This document shows positions 25,056-34,546 of a stretch of DNA of 64,000 bases, piece by piece. The DNA is from Alphaproteobacteria bacterium (GTDB taxonomy: Bacteria; Pseudomonadota; Alphaproteobacteria; UBA1280; UBA6503). Position 1 is the stretch's first letter. The number at the start of each line of letters is the position of its first letter. The stretch lies in assembly GCA_021774615.1 (NCBI GenBank), contig JAJFIW010000025.1:28448-92447 (forward strand), read 5' to 3'. The position numbers were made by a program, and so were the translations under genes. The notes below the pieces were generated by a model. That model made no database searches. It had not been told where the DNA came from and saw only the letters and a list, made by a program, of their open reading frames with translations.

Positions 25056-25418
25056 TTATTCTTCTTCTTTGTAAGCAGGTAGTTTTAAGCCATCATAGCT
25101 TGTGCTTAAATCAATCCTATCACCAAATTTATCAAGAAATGGATTATGCTTCTCGTGCGATGTACCACCTAAGTAGGTTGCAAACACAAAGAAATAAAGC
25201 ACAATACCAGCAAGACATACCGCAGCTATTTTCATAGAGAGAGTAAAGGTAGCGTTATAATCGGCGATAACCTTCTCTTTATTGTAGTGCAAAGTATTTG
25301 CCTTTTTCGCACTAGTTTTCCCTGTGACTACTGCTTTTTTAACAGTTTTCGCAGCAGTTTTCTTTGTAGTTGTTTTTTTCTTCACGGTTTTGGCCGTTGT
25401 TTTTTTTGTGGCATTCAT
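25056..25418 (-). CDS. Small membrane protein of the oxidase operon with a Lys/Thr/Ala-rich tail
   Basis: The 120-residue protein has a remarkable N-terminal 45 residues made of repeated KKTTAKTVKK-like units, similar in composition to histone H1 tails. One transmembrane helix (about 62-83) and an acidic C-terminus follow. It starts within the stop of the 48-residue gene (TGATG). The position between coxA and coxC suggests a small subunit or assembly factor of the oxidase. The basic tail would face the cytoplasm by the positive-inside rule. Confidence 0.65.
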   Translation of the reverse strand: MNATKKTTAKTVKKKTTTKKTAAKTVKKAVVTGKTSAKKANTLHYNKEKVIADYNATFTLSMKIAAVCLAGIVLYFFVFATYLGGTSHEKHNPFLDKFGDRIDLSTSYDGLKLPAYKEEE

Positions 25419-25564
25419 CAGTCTGCTAGCCCTTTAATATAGTTAAGTCTAAAGAAAAATGTCATCGCCCAAAGCCCTATAGCAAATAATAAAAGTACAA
25501 TTAATAACTTAATATTATTCTTACGGCGTTTAGCAAAAGTTTCTTCTACTGTTGTTTTTGGCAT
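25418..25564 (-). CDS. 48-residue single-helix membrane protein of the oxidase operon
   Basis: The sequence reads MPKTTVEETFAKRRKNNIK, followed by one transmembrane helix (about 19-37) and FFRLNYIKGLAD. It starts at 25564, one base after the coxA stop (TAGTATG), and its stop overlaps the next start. The tight coupling on both sides makes it a real gene. It may be a small oxidase subunit or assembly protein, comparable to short proteins in other alphaproteobacterial cox operons. Confidence 0.75.
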   Translation of the reverse strand: MPKTTVEETFAKRRKNNIKLLIVLLLFAIGLWAMTFFFRLNYIKGLAD

Positions 25565-25565
25565 A

Positions 25566-27203
25566 CTATTTTACCACTGGCATTTTTTCGAAGTTATGCT
25601 CTGGTGGTGGGCTTGAAACGCTCCACTCAAGTGTTTTTGCACCCCATGGGTTGTCGCCTGCAGGCTTGCCATGTTTCTTCGAGTAGAAGAAGTTTATCAC
25701 TAGGATAATCTGTACAGCACCTAAAGCAAACGAGCCAATCGAAGCTATAAGGTTTAGGTCAGTATACATTGGGTGGTAGTTAGGAATACGCCGTGGCATG
25801 CCCATTAACCCCAAGAAATGCATTGGGAAAAATGTTAGGTTTGAGAATATAAATGTTAACCAAAAGTGGATATTACCCCATTTTTCGTTGTACATCCGCC
25901 CTGTAATTTTAGGGAACCAATAGTAAATACCTGCCATAATCCCTAAAAATGAACCCGCAAACAAAACATAGTGAATGTGTGCTACCACAAAGTAGGTGTC
26001 GTGCATGGCGTAATCAATTGGGGGGATAGCCAACATAACACCCGACAACCCACCAATAGTGAACATACCCACAAATGCGATGGCATATTTCATCGGGACG
26101 GTGAAGTCCAGCGTACCTTGCCACATTGTAGCTAGCCAGTTGAAGATTTTAATCCCAGTAGGAACGGCGATAAACATAGTCATAAACATAAATACAATTT
26201 GTGCACGTGGATCCATACCAACGGTAAACATATGGTGCGCCCAAACTAGGCAACCAAGTATTGCAATACCAGCCATTGCCCAAACCATAGTGGCATAACC
26301 AAATAGTGGTTTTCTAGAGAATGTCTCGATAACTTGCGAAATAATCCCAAATGCAGGCAAAATCATGATGTATACCGCAGGGTGCGAGTAGAACCAGAAT
26401 ATATGCTGGAACAACACAGGGTCACCCCCACCTGCCATATTAAAGAAGCTTGTGCCAAAGTTACGGTCGGTAAGTAGCATTGTAACCGCACCTGCTAAAA
26501 CAGGGGTTGCAACAAGCTGTAGCCATGCAGTAATAAGCATCGACCACGAGAACATTGGCATTTTGAATAATGTCATACCAGGGGCACGCATATTAAGGAT
26601 AGTAACAATAAAGTTAATCGCACCAAGAATAGAACTAGCACCAGCTAAGTGTACGGCCAAAATCCACATGTCAATCCCAGCACCAGGCGAGTATTGGGCA
26701 TTTGTAAGTGGTGGGTAAACAGTCCACCCAGCGGCATTTGCGCCACCTGGAACAAGGAAAGAACCAAGCATTAACATGCCGGCGAAAGGCAAAATCCAGA
26801 AAGACCAGTTATTAAGACGTGGGAATGCCATATCTGGTGAGCCAATCATAATTGGCACAACATAGTTACCTAGCCCAAGTAGAGCAGGGATGATAGCAAA
26901 GAAAATCATAAAAGTGGCGTGCATGGCTGTCATCTGGTTGAAGAAATCAGGGCCAAAAGACACTTTCCACTGCCAAAAGCCTAGGTCCATCAGGGTAATA
27001 GTTTGCCCAACCAATTGGTAGCCTTCTGCCATTAACTCGGCACGAATAAACATTGCCATAAGCCCACCAATAAAGAAGAAGGCCAAAGCCGTCACAAGGT
27101 ACATAGCACCAATATCTTTATGGTTAACGGTAGTTAGGTAATACAAAAAACCTTTTTTCTTAGGAGATGTATGCGCATTATTAGCAACTGCAGTATGACT
27201 CAT
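25566..27203 (-). CDS. coxA: Cytochrome c oxidase subunit I
   Basis: The 545-residue protein has twelve transmembrane helices and binds heme a, heme a3 and CuB. It shows FFNQMTAMHATFMIFF (heme a ligand region), FWFYSHPAVYIMILPAFG (CuB His and the cross-linked Tyr/His region), VWAHHMFTVG and HDTYFVVAHIHYVLF (a3 and heme a ligands). It reduces O2 to water and pumps protons. The order on the transcript is coxB, ctaA, deaminase, ctaB, cox11, coxA, two small genes, coxC. Confidence 0.98.
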   Translation of the reverse strand: MSHTAVANNAHTSPKKKGFLYYLTTVNHKDIGAMYLVTALAFFFIGGLMAMFIRAELMAEGYQLVGQTITLMDLGFWQWKVSFGPDFFNQMTAMHATFMIFFAIIPALLGLGNYVVPIMIGSPDMAFPRLNNWSFWILPFAGMLMLGSFLVPGGANAAGWTVYPPLTNAQYSPGAGIDMWILAVHLAGASSILGAINFIVTILNMRAPGMTLFKMPMFSWSMLITAWLQLVATPVLAGAVTMLLTDRNFGTSFFNMAGGGDPVLFQHIFWFYSHPAVYIMILPAFGIISQVIETFSRKPLFGYATMVWAMAGIAILGCLVWAHHMFTVGMDPRAQIVFMFMTMFIAVPTGIKIFNWLATMWQGTLDFTVPMKYAIAFVGMFTIGGLSGVMLAIPPIDYAMHDTYFVVAHIHYVLFAGSFLGIMAGIYYWFPKITGRMYNEKWGNIHFWLTFIFSNLTFFPMHFLGLMGMPRRIPNYHPMYTDLNLIASIGSFALGAVQIILVINFFYSKKHGKPAGDNPWGAKTLEWSVSSPPPEHNFEKMPVVK

Positions 27204-27263
27204 GTTCTTAAGGTACCTTTGTTTTTCTTCTATGGTAGAGTTAATCCACTATATTTATAGCAT

Positions 27264-27282
27264 TATTCGTTTTACGAATAAA
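27264..27282 (-). repeat. Short palindrome in the cox11-coxA spacer
   Basis: TTATTCGTTTTACGAATAA forms a hairpin with arms of eight bases, 61 bases before the coxA start. It has no U-run. It could protect or process the coxA mRNA end, or be a regulator site. Confidence 0.4.
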
Positions 27283-27289
27283 GTATAGA

Positions 27290-27850
27290 TTATTCCATTT
27301 CAAAAAGTGTATATGCAAAAGTTATAGTGTGCACGCCTTTTGGTAAATCATTACGTACTGTAAATGACAGTGGTAGTGTTACTTCTTCTTTTGCAGGGTA
27401 AGTTTGCTCTTCAAAACAAAAACACTGGATAAGATCCACATTACCTGCAACATCGCGGCTTACAGCTTTACCCATAGCAACAATAGTGTGCACAGCTTGC
27501 CCTTTAAGTGGTTTGTCTGATAAATTCTGTGCGTGATAAGCAGTCAGAACAGACTCGCCAAGGCGTGCTGTAACAACTTTTACATGAGGTTCAAGAGTAA
27601 TAGGCACCCCAGCTGCTACATTACCAATAAAACGTACTTTAACAAAACGGTCGCTAATAGTGGCTGTTGTAGTTGGTGTGGCAGCCTCCATGTTTGTACC
27701 TAAAGTTGGTAGAGGAATGCCAACTAACTTACAAAAACTCTCGTAAAGGGGGACAAAAGCAAAAGCTAACGCCAACATAAGCACGCCTAGTCCAGCCAAA
27801 GTAATACCGTGGCGGTTAATGCGTTTGCGGTGGGAGTGTTTTTTGCTCAT
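27290..27850 (-). CDS. ctaG: Cytochrome c oxidase assembly protein Cox11/CtaG
   Basis: Cox11 delivers copper to the CuB site of subunit I. The 186-residue protein has one N-terminal membrane helix (about 15-32) and a periplasmic domain with LYESFCKLVGIPLPTLG and the copper motif IQCFCFEEQTYPA (CFCF). The end, THTITFAYTLF type, is also standard. The gene lies between ctaB and coxA. Confidence 0.95.
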   Translation of the reverse strand: MSKKHSHRKRINRHGITLAGLGVLMLALAFAFVPLYESFCKLVGIPLPTLGTNMEAATPTTTATISDRFVKVRFIGNVAAGVPITLEPHVKVVTARLGESVLTAYHAQNLSDKPLKGQAVHTIVAMGKAVSRDVAGNVDLIQCFCFEEQTYPAKEEVTLPLSFTVRNDLPKGVHTITFAYTLFEME

Positions 27851-27859
27851 GGCTATTTC

Positions 27860-28738
27860 TTACATAACAACAAATGTGTCAACTACCATTGCAGTAAATA
27901 GGATTGCTAGGTAATAAAGTGAGTATTTAAATACATCAGGTGCACGTTTAATATTGTTGGCAAATAATAGTCGCACAGCTTTGTATAGCCAAACGATTGC
28001 AAGTATACTTGCCGTTGTTAGGTAAATAACCCCAAAACTTGGCTCGAACATAAATGCGCTTAGAGTTATTGGGATAAGTACAAGCAGATAGTAAACAATC
28101 TGGAGTTTAGTTTCCCGCTCGCCATGAACAACTGGCAACATCGGGATACCTGCTTTGGTGTAATCGATACATTTATAAAGTGCTAGTGCCCAAAAATGGG
28201 GTGGAGTCCAAAAGAAAATAATTGCAAATAGTAGCCATGCTGTAGGGTCTAGCGTACCTTGGATCGCAGCCCAACCCACTAGTGGCGGGAACGCACCCGC
28301 AGCACCACCAATAACAATATTATGTACCGTGCGGCGTTTTAAATACATGGTATAAATAAATACATAAAACAAATAACCAGCCGCAGCCATTGCAGCAGTA
28401 AGTAAATTAACAGTTGCCCATAGTAACAAAAAAGCACTTATCCCAAAAATAATGCCTAAAGCAAGAACGGTTCTTGGCTGCATTCTACCTTGGGGGATTG
28501 GTCGTTTTTTAGTGCGTTCCATGATGGCATCAATGTCGCGGTCATACCACATGTTAACCATATTTGCGCCAGCTGCTGATATTGCCAACCCTGAACATGT
28601 CCAGAATACTACTGCTACTGAAATTAAATCTGTATTGCCATGGGTTGCAACAAACATTGCGCCCAAACATGTTATTACCAATAAAAGAACAATCCGAGGT
28701 TTAGATAGGGCGATAACATCACTAAACAAAGTTGCCAT
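27860..28738 (-). CDS. ctaB: Protoheme IX farnesyltransferase (heme O synthase)
   Basis: This integral membrane enzyme of 292 residues attaches a farnesyl group to heme B, giving heme O. The polyprenyl-diphosphate motif NMWYDRDIDAIMERTKKRP is present at about residues 62-80, along with FFWTPPHFWALALY and GIPMLPVVHGE. CtaA, encoded upstream, then converts heme O to heme A for the oxidase. Confidence 0.97.
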   Translation of the reverse strand: MATLFSDVIALSKPRIVLLLVITCLGAMFVATHGNTDLISVAVVFWTCSGLAISAAGANMVNMWYDRDIDAIMERTKKRPIPQGRMQPRTVLALGIIFGISAFLLLWATVNLLTAAMAAAGYLFYVFIYTMYLKRRTVHNIVIGGAAGAFPPLVGWAAIQGTLDPTAWLLFAIIFFWTPPHFWALALYKCIDYTKAGIPMLPVVHGERETKLQIVYYLLVLIPITLSAFMFEPSFGVIYLTTASILAIVWLYKAVRLLFANNIKRAPDVFKYSLYYLAILFTAMVVDTFVVM

Positions 28739-28741
28739 TAC

Positions 28742-29188
28742 TTAATTCCCCTTTGAAATACCAGGAAGGTAGTATTTCTCTGGCAACATTTCTGACGCTT
28801 TAATTTTTACCATTTCACCTTCGTGGCATACGATTACCCATGCATCTTTACCATAATCACAAATAAGCTCGCGGCAGCGTCCACAAGGGGTGACGGGGTT
28901 TATCTCTTGGTCGGGGTTGGCTGGTTTAGGGTGGCGAACAGCTACAATGGTATCAATCTGCATTTCTTTTTCGCTTAGAGCTGTACCAATAGTTACTTGC
29001 TCGGCACAAACTGCTAAAGCTGACACATAGGCGTCAATATGGATACCTGTATATATTTCACCGTCTGTAGTGCGTAAAGCTGCTGCTAGCTGGTGCCAGC
29101 GTTTGCGGTAGCGGTTACGGATTTTGTCTTTAGCAAGTTCAACTAGCTCAAGGTCTTGTTTGGTTAAAGGGTGGAGTAAATGTTGCAT
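28742..29188 (-). CDS. Cytidine deaminase-like protein
   Basis: The 148-residue enzyme of the CDA fold has the zinc motifs VCAEQ (CAE, one Cys plus the catalytic Glu) and TPCGRCRELI (PCGRCR). A tetrameric cytidine or blasticidin S deaminase-type activity is likely, hydrolysing the amino group of cytidine, deoxycytidine or a related base. It shares its first base with the end of ctaA and is followed 3 bases later by ctaB, so it is embedded in the heme A synthesis genes. No metabolic link with heme is obvious. Confidence 0.85.
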   Translation of the reverse strand: MQHLLHPLTKQDLELVELAKDKIRNRYRKRWHQLAAALRTTDGEIYTGIHIDAYVSALAVCAEQVTIGTALSEKEMQIDTIVAVRHPKPANPDQEINPVTPCGRCRELICDYGKDAWVIVCHEGEMVKIKASEMLPEKYYLPGISKGN

Positions 29189-30174
29189 TAATTATGCCCT
29201 GGCAATATTTTAATATTAGGGTCTTTGGCGCCCCAATATAGTTTAACAACCCCTGTAAGTGCTACTGTAAAAACAACGGTCCCCCAACCTAAGTGGGTAA
29301 CGCTCAGTATTTTATATACCGAGGCATAGCCAGAAAAACTATAAAGTACAAAAGTGCCAATTGCAGCCTGTAGAACGATAAAAATCATTAAAATTCTACC
29401 AGTTTTGGCAAGCTCTTTGTGTTGGTTGCGAGTATTTAAGAAAATAGCCATAGAAGTTAAAAATGTTAAAAGTGCAGCAATCCGGTGCAGCATATGTAAT
29501 TGTTGGGAGGTGTCATTTTGCGGCCACCACTCGCCAGCGCAAGAGAACAAACCACCACAAACACCACCAGCATAAGAAGTAGACACCATTGCCCCTAAAA
29601 GCATAGTAGTTGTTACCATAATAAGTGCTAGCCAAAACAGAATACGTATTGCAAGTGGCGCATCTATACCTTTACTGCAAGCTGGGCGGCTTGCGGCCAT
29701 TAGTAACATAATAAGTAAACCATAAAAGACCAAAGCATTGCCAAGGTGTAGTGTTACAGACCAATTGACGTTATCAAGCCAAACAGTTACCCCACCTAAC
29801 CTAATTTGTGAAATAAGCGCTAATATAGCCAGACTAGCTAGAACAGGTAAACGATAGTTAATACTACTAGCTTTATAAGCGTAGAACGTAGCAGCTAGAA
29901 ATATAAACCCTACTAATGATGCCAACAAACGATGGCTCCATTCGAGCAAAACTTGGGTAGTAGTAAAAGCAACCCCTGCCTCGTCTATAAAACCACCATC
30001 AGGAGCGGGGAATGGCAACCATTGGCCATAACAAGTTGGCCAGTCGGGGCAAGATACCCCAGCTTCAGCAACTCGAACCGCTGCACCTAAAATAATTAGA
30101 ATAAATGTGGCAATTGTTGTCCAAACTAGGAACCTGCGTAGGTTTAAAAGAGTGCTGTCAGCAGTGCTGCCCAT
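29188..30174 (-). CDS. ctaA: Heme A synthase (COX15 family)
   Basis: The 328-residue, eight-helix enzyme oxidises the C8 methyl of heme O to make heme A. It shows VRVAEAGVSCPDWPTCYGQWLP and LLEWSHRLLASLVGF near the N-terminus, with the paired histidine helices LDNVNWSVTLHLGNALVFYG and LHMLHRIAAL further on. Its end overlaps the deaminase start by one base. Confidence 0.95.
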   Translation of the reverse strand: MGSTADSTLLNLRRFLVWTTIATFILIILGAAVRVAEAGVSCPDWPTCYGQWLPFPAPDGGFIDEAGVAFTTTQVLLEWSHRLLASLVGFIFLAATFYAYKASSINYRLPVLASLAILALISQIRLGGVTVWLDNVNWSVTLHLGNALVFYGLLIMLLMAASRPACSKGIDAPLAIRILFWLALIMVTTTMLLGAMVSTSYAGGVCGGLFSCAGEWWPQNDTSQQLHMLHRIAALLTFLTSMAIFLNTRNQHKELAKTGRILMIFIVLQAAIGTFVLYSFSGYASVYKILSVTHLGWGTVVFTVALTGVVKLYWGAKDPNIKILPGHN

Positions 30175-30180
30175 AGAGAA

Positions 30181-31047
30181 CTATTCCTTTACATCTGAAA
30201 TATGTAAAGTTTTCTCGTGGACTGCTACCTCAATAGGTTCTGGTGCTTTTGCAAATATGGTTTTTAGGCCATTTTCAGTACGTTGAGTATCCACCCATTC
30301 TTCCCACTCGGCCTGAGGGAGAACCCTAAGGTTAAAATACATCTCTCCGTGGCTAGAGCCACATAATTCGGCACACTGACCTAGATAATCGCCCACATTG
30401 TCAGCACGGAACCACAGGTAAGTAATCCGACCAGGGATAGCATCAATCTTAATCCCTAAAGAAGGGATATAAACCGCATGCAATACATCTTTTGCAGTGA
30501 TATTTAGAACAATATTTTGCCCTTGAGGAACAACCAAGTTTTTAACAGGATTGTTAATCCCAGCTTTTACTAGCTCTGCGTGGGGTTTTGTTGTCATCGG
30601 AGAGCTAATGTCATGGTCTGGGTAGTCGAAATCCCAGTTAAATTGGTAGGCAATAACATCAATTGGCATAACATCTTCAGGGACGGTGCGCATAAACATA
30701 ATCCCTTGGTAGGATTTTACAACCAAGTATAAGCAAATAATTATAGGAATAACCGTCCACACCACTTCTAGGTATGTATTATGAGAAAACTGCTTTGCGT
30801 CTTTGTTGGTGCGTTTTTTGGATTTTCTGAATGCAAAAATAGCATAAATAATAATACCTTGAACCAGCACATAAATTGCTAAACAAATCCAGAAGATTAT
30901 ATTATAGGTGCCTACCACCATCTCAGCCACAGGGCCATTGGCTGTGGGGAAACCGCCCCAATGCGCTGTTTCTATTGCTGAAGCAGCCCATGCAGATTCA
31001 ATTGCAAGTTGACTGGTTGCGATTATGCTTAAAATCCAACGCCACAT
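30181..31047 (-). CDS. coxB: Cytochrome c oxidase subunit II
   Basis: The 288-residue protein has a signal peptide, two transmembrane helices and a cupredoxin domain. CuA ligands are in GQCAELCGSSHGEMYF (two Cys, His, Met) and the remaining His is in DVLHAVYIPSLG. It accepts electrons from cytochrome c. It is the first gene of the operon, and the long spacer upstream (31048-31491) should hold the operon promoter. Confidence 0.97.
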   Translation of the reverse strand: MWRWILSIIATSQLAIESAWAASAIETAHWGGFPTANGPVAEMVVGTYNIIFWICLAIYVLVQGIIIYAIFAFRKSKKRTNKDAKQFSHNTYLEVVWTVIPIIICLYLVVKSYQGIMFMRTVPEDVMPIDVIAYQFNWDFDYPDHDISSPMTTKPHAELVKAGINNPVKNLVVPQGQNIVLNITAKDVLHAVYIPSLGIKIDAIPGRITYLWFRADNVGDYLGQCAELCGSSHGEMYFNLRVLPQAEWEEWVDTQRTENGLKTIFAKAPEPIEVAVHEKTLHISDVKE

Positions 31048-31491
31048 GAGTTTATATATCTCCGAAGAACTAATTATTATTGTATAGCCACATTATCGTA
31101 ACATAGCCTTAAAATCTAGGCGTTTTTTATAAAAAACTTGTATTTTAGTAACCTAAATTTCAAATACTACACATTTGAAATTACACTACTCTCGCTTAAA
31201 ATGCAGCAAAGCTACATTTAGACTCGCGAGTGGGCTGCAAGACATCTTGTAGCCATAGTCATTTCAAGTTCAATTTGAACCTGAAATGACTACATTATAG
31301 TTTTAAGTAATCAAAAAATCTAGAAATTACTGCATAAACTGCTTTATTATTAACGTGTTGTAAAAAAGCCATTGTATAGAAATAATTCGTACTATGATTG
31401 GATATTCGTAGGGATAAGAGCAAAAACTCGTAAGTAAGAAATGCTATGTATGTTATATTGTCGGCTCTAAAAAGGGTAATAGTAGGTAAAT
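31048..31491. repeat. Intergenic region with dispersed palindromic repeats
   Basis: No gene is visible in these 444 bases between divergent transcripts. It holds a palindrome at 31157-31181 (ATTTCAAATACTACACATTTGAAAT), related to 54332-54362 in inverse orientation. A second hairpin at 31256-31293 has an inner part TTCAAGTTCAATTTGAACCTG that is a near match to 16076-16096. A smaller hairpin lies around 31234-31254 (GGGCTGCAAGACATCTTGTAGCC type). The promoters of coxB and of the 31492 gene must lie here. Confidence 0.55.
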
Positions 31492-32637
31492 ATGAAGCAA
31501 CAAGACATTATTAAACAAGCCAGAGGTGGTAATTTAGAAGAAAGCTGCCTAATTAAGCTAACAGATAAAATTGCACAACAACATATTACCACACCATTAG
31601 CTGCCGATATAGTTAGCTCTAAGTATATTGCTGATAGCGTGCACGAATCGCTTAGTAAGCTAGAAAATTTATCTAATATATTTGATGAAAACCTTTTATC
31701 TGCTTTGCAGCATGCCTTTAGCCAAGAGCTTGTTAAGAATGACAGTTTATTTACAATTCGTTGCCAAGGGTACGTTAAGGAATCTCCTGATGACAATTCT
31801 CTTGATACAATCGCAGACTTAGCAACCCTACTAGTAGAGCTTAAGTTATGTAACCGTAAAGACTTAGCAATTTTGGCTCTTAACCGTTATTTAAAACGTA
31901 CCGACGACTTCCAAGGGTTATTACTTATTAATTTTTATGAAGCACTACAAGCAATTAATTGTAGTTATGATTATTATACCCAGTCCAAAACAGCCAAGAA
32001 CGAAAAACAGCAAGAGTCTTACCTACAATATGCACGTCAATGCGCTGAGATGGCTCTTTATGCAATGCAGCAACAAACAGGTAAACGGATTGTTGTAATT
32101 GGTGGTTTATCGGGTTCTGGTAAAACAACTTTGGGGCGTTCTCTATCATCTAAAACTAATGCTATTCATATTCGGTCTGACGCTGTACGTAAACATCTTA
32201 TGGGGGTCAATGTTTCAGAAAAAGCACCTTTAAGTGCTTATGATAGCGAGCATAGCAAAAAAACCTATACAGGGCTCGAGGATAGAGCAAGTATGGCACT
32301 ATCAGCAGGGTTTGACGTTATTGTTGACGCTATTTTCGCCAATGAAGATGACCGTGACAACATAGAGTCCTTTGGCCACCTTGAGAAACTATCTTTTACT
32401 GGGGTGTGGTGTAGTGTGCCGGCTGATGTCGCCCGCAAAAGAATTGTAGAACGCCACAGCGCACAAGGGCTAGATGCATTGAATAAAAAACTTTCTGCTT
32501 TAGGTCTAGATGGCTACGAAAAACAACTTCTGCTAGATCCTGGCCGCATCACCTGGCATAGGTTAGATGCTTTGTATGGGGTAGAGCAATTAGTAGCACG
32601 AGTACTTAGTTTTATGGAGTTAAGCGAAGAGGATTAA
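31492..32637 (+). CDS. P-loop kinase (COG0645-like) with a remnant APH-like domain lacking its catalytic loop
   Basis: Residues 200-381 form an AAA_33-type kinase: [10 protein letters not shown] at 204-213, HIRSD at 226-230, then [13 protein letters not shown] and ITWHRLDA. In the known COG2187-COG0645 fusion proteins this kinase follows a full aminoglycoside-phosphotransferase-like domain. Here residues 20-195 align in outline with the C-lobe of that domain ([30 protein letters not shown]). The N-lobe is gone, and where CHGDLHxxN and the metal-binding Asp should be, the sequence runs [20 protein letters not shown], so about 25 residues are missing. The kinase half looks intact; the APH half cannot be catalytic. 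Substrate unknown. Confidence 0.7.
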   Translation: MKQQDIIKQARGGNLEESCLIKLTDKIAQQHITTPLAADIVSSKYIADSVHESLSKLENLSNIFDENLLSALQHAFSQELVKNDSLFTIRCQGYVKESPDDNSLDTIADLATLLVELKLCNRKDLAILALNRYLKRTDDFQGLLLINFYEALQAINCSYDYYTQSKTAKNEKQQESYLQYARQCAEMALYAMQQQTGKRIVVIGGLSGSGKTTLGRSLSSKTNAIHIRSDAVRKHLMGVNVSEKAPLSAYDSEHSKKTYTGLEDRASMALSAGFDVIVDAIFANEDDRDNIESFGHLEKLSFTGVWCSVPADVARKRIVERHSAQGLDALNKKLSALGLDGYEKQLLLDPGRITWHRLDALYGVEQLVARVLSFMELSEED

Positions 32638-34433
32638 TCGTCATTAAGTTTAAGGGCTGCCAAGAATGCTTCCTGCGGGATGTTCACTTTACCGACTGAT
32701 TTCATCCGCTTTTTACCCTTTTTCTGTTTTTCTAGCAGTTTGCGTTTACGGCTAATATCACCGCCGTAACATTTGGCAGTTACGTCTTTACGCATCGCAC
32801 GTACGGTTTCACGAGCAATAATTTTGCCGCCAATCGCAGCTTGCAGTGCCACTTCAAACATTTGGCTAGGGATAAGCCCTTTCATGCTTTTAAGGAGTGC
32901 GCGACCTCGTGTTTCGGCAGAATCACGGTGGATAATAAGCGATAACGCATCGACCGTTTCGCCGTTAACCATAATGTCTACCCGTACTAGGCTGCCCATT
33001 TGGTAGCTGTCTTGCTCGTAGTCGAACGATGCATAACCGCTGGTAACGCTTTTAAGGCGGTCGTAAAAGTCGAGTACAACTTCGTTCAACGGGAGTTTAT
33101 AAACCATCATTACACGGCTGCCGTGGTAGCTCATGCTTACTTGAGCGCCCCTGCGTTCGGTACAAAGTTTTAGTACCGCGCCTACGTGGTCCTCAGGGGT
33201 CATGATGGTGGCTTTAATGATTGGCTCTTGAATTTCTTTAATCTGCTGCGGGTCGGGTAGGTCAGCAGGGTTTTGTACGTCTATTTCTTTGCCTAGGTTT
33301 GTAATAACTTTATATACCACGCCAGGGGCTGTAGTAATAAGGTCTAGGTCAAACTCGCGCTCGAGCCGCTCTTGGATAATTTCCATATGGAGTAGCCCCA
33401 AAAACCCACAACGGAAACCATAGCCAAGTGCGGCCGATGTTTCGGTAATATAGGTAAACGAGGTATCGTTGAGGCGCAGTTTTGCTAGTGCTTCACGGAG
33501 TTTCTCGTATTCGTCGCCTTCGGTAGGGTATAGGCCACAAAATACCATAGGGTTTACTTCTTTGAAGCCTGCTAAAGGCTCGGCGCATGGGCTTGCAACA
33601 TCGGTAATGGTGTCGCCAACATTGGTGTCGGCTACTTCTTTAATGGCAGCGGTAATAAAGCCAACCTCTCCAGCACTCAAACTGTCGCAAATAACTCGTT
33701 TACCTGCGCCCATAACCCCGACACGCTCTACAATGTGCTGGGTGCCGTTTGCCATAAACTTAATTTTTTGCCCTTTGCGGATAGTACCATTTTTTACTCG
33801 GACTAAAATCATCACCCCTAGGTAGTTATCGTACCAAGCGTCAACCAATAATGCTTGTAGTGGTTCGTCTGATGAGCCAACAGGCGCTGGTACTTTCTTA
33901 ACTAGTGCCTCAAGAATTTCTTTAACCCCAACCCCAGTTTTTGCCGAAACTGGTAAGGCATCAGCAGCATCAAGGCCGATAATCTCTTCGATTTGCATGG
34001 CAATCCGCTCGGGCTCGGCCGATGGTAGGTCTACTTTGTTTAAAACGGGGATAATTTCTAGGTTATTGTCTAGTGCTAAATAAACATTAGCAAGGGTTTG
34101 TGCCTCAACCCCTTGGGAGGCGTCTACCACTAGTAAAGCGCCCTCGCAAGCTGCCAATGAGCGAGATACCTCGTAAGAAAAGTCCACATGACCGGGGGTG
34201 TCGATAAGGTTTAGCTGGTATATTTCGCCGTCATCAGCCTGGTATGACAAGCGCACTGCATTGGCTTTAATGGTAATGCCCCGCTCGCGCTCGATGTCCA
34301 TGCTGTCGAGGAGCTGCGCCTTCATGTCTCGCTGTTCGATACCGTCACATTTTTCAATAATTCTATCCGCCAAGGTAGATTTACCATGGTCGATATGGGC
34401 GATAATAGAGAAATTACGAATATTCTTTGTCAT
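32634..34433 (-). CDS. lepA: Elongation factor 4 (LepA), back-translocating GTPase
   Basis: The 599-residue GTPase has G1 [16 protein letters not shown]3 [12 protein letters not shown] and NKVDLP for G4, plus the EF4 C-terminal domain with [13 protein letters not shown]. It acts on stalled or mistranslocated ribosomes and in ribosome assembly. The in-frame extension to 34469 is rejected, because family members begin directly with a short N-terminus before [14 protein letters not shown], as ATG 34433 does. Its stop overlaps that of the convergent kinase gene within TTAA. Confidence 0.97.
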   Translation of the reverse strand: MTKNIRNFSIIAHIDHGKSTLADRIIEKCDGIEQRDMKAQLLDSMDIERERGITIKANAVRLSYQADDGEIYQLNLIDTPGHVDFSYEVSRSLAACEGALLVVDASQGVEAQTLANVYLALDNNLEIIPVLNKVDLPSAEPERIAMQIEEIIGLDAADALPVSAKTGVGVKEILEALVKKVPAPVGSSDEPLQALLVDAWYDNYLGVMILVRVKNGTIRKGQKIKFMANGTQHIVERVGVMGAGKRVICDSLSAGEVGFITAAIKEVADTNVGDTITDVASPCAEPLAGFKEVNPMVFCGLYPTEGDEYEKLREALAKLRLNDTSFTYITETSAALGYGFRCGFLGLLHMEIIQERLEREFDLDLITTAPGVVYKVITNLGKEIDVQNPADLPDPQQIKEIQEPIIKATIMTPEDHVGAVLKLCTERRGAQVSMSYHGSRVMMVYKLPLNEVVLDFYDRLKSVTSGYASFDYEQDSYQMGSLVRVDIMVNGETVDALSLIIHRDSAETRGRALLKSMKGLIPSQMFEVALQAAIGGKIIARETVRAMRKDVTAKCYGGDISRKRKLLEKQKKGKKRMKSVGKVNIPQEAFLAALKLNDD

Positions 34434-34546
34434 AGTCCGTGTTATACAGCGACTTTTGCAATAAATCAAACATTGTTGAGTTTATTCAACATTATTACTT
34501 TACTTTATAACGAACAGTACCTATATGAGAGGAACTATTTTTTAAG

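Noticed and set aside
34433..34469. N-terminal extension of lepA
   Set aside because: EF4 proteins begin close to the [14 protein letters not shown] block; ATG 34433 fits and the extra 12 codons do not.
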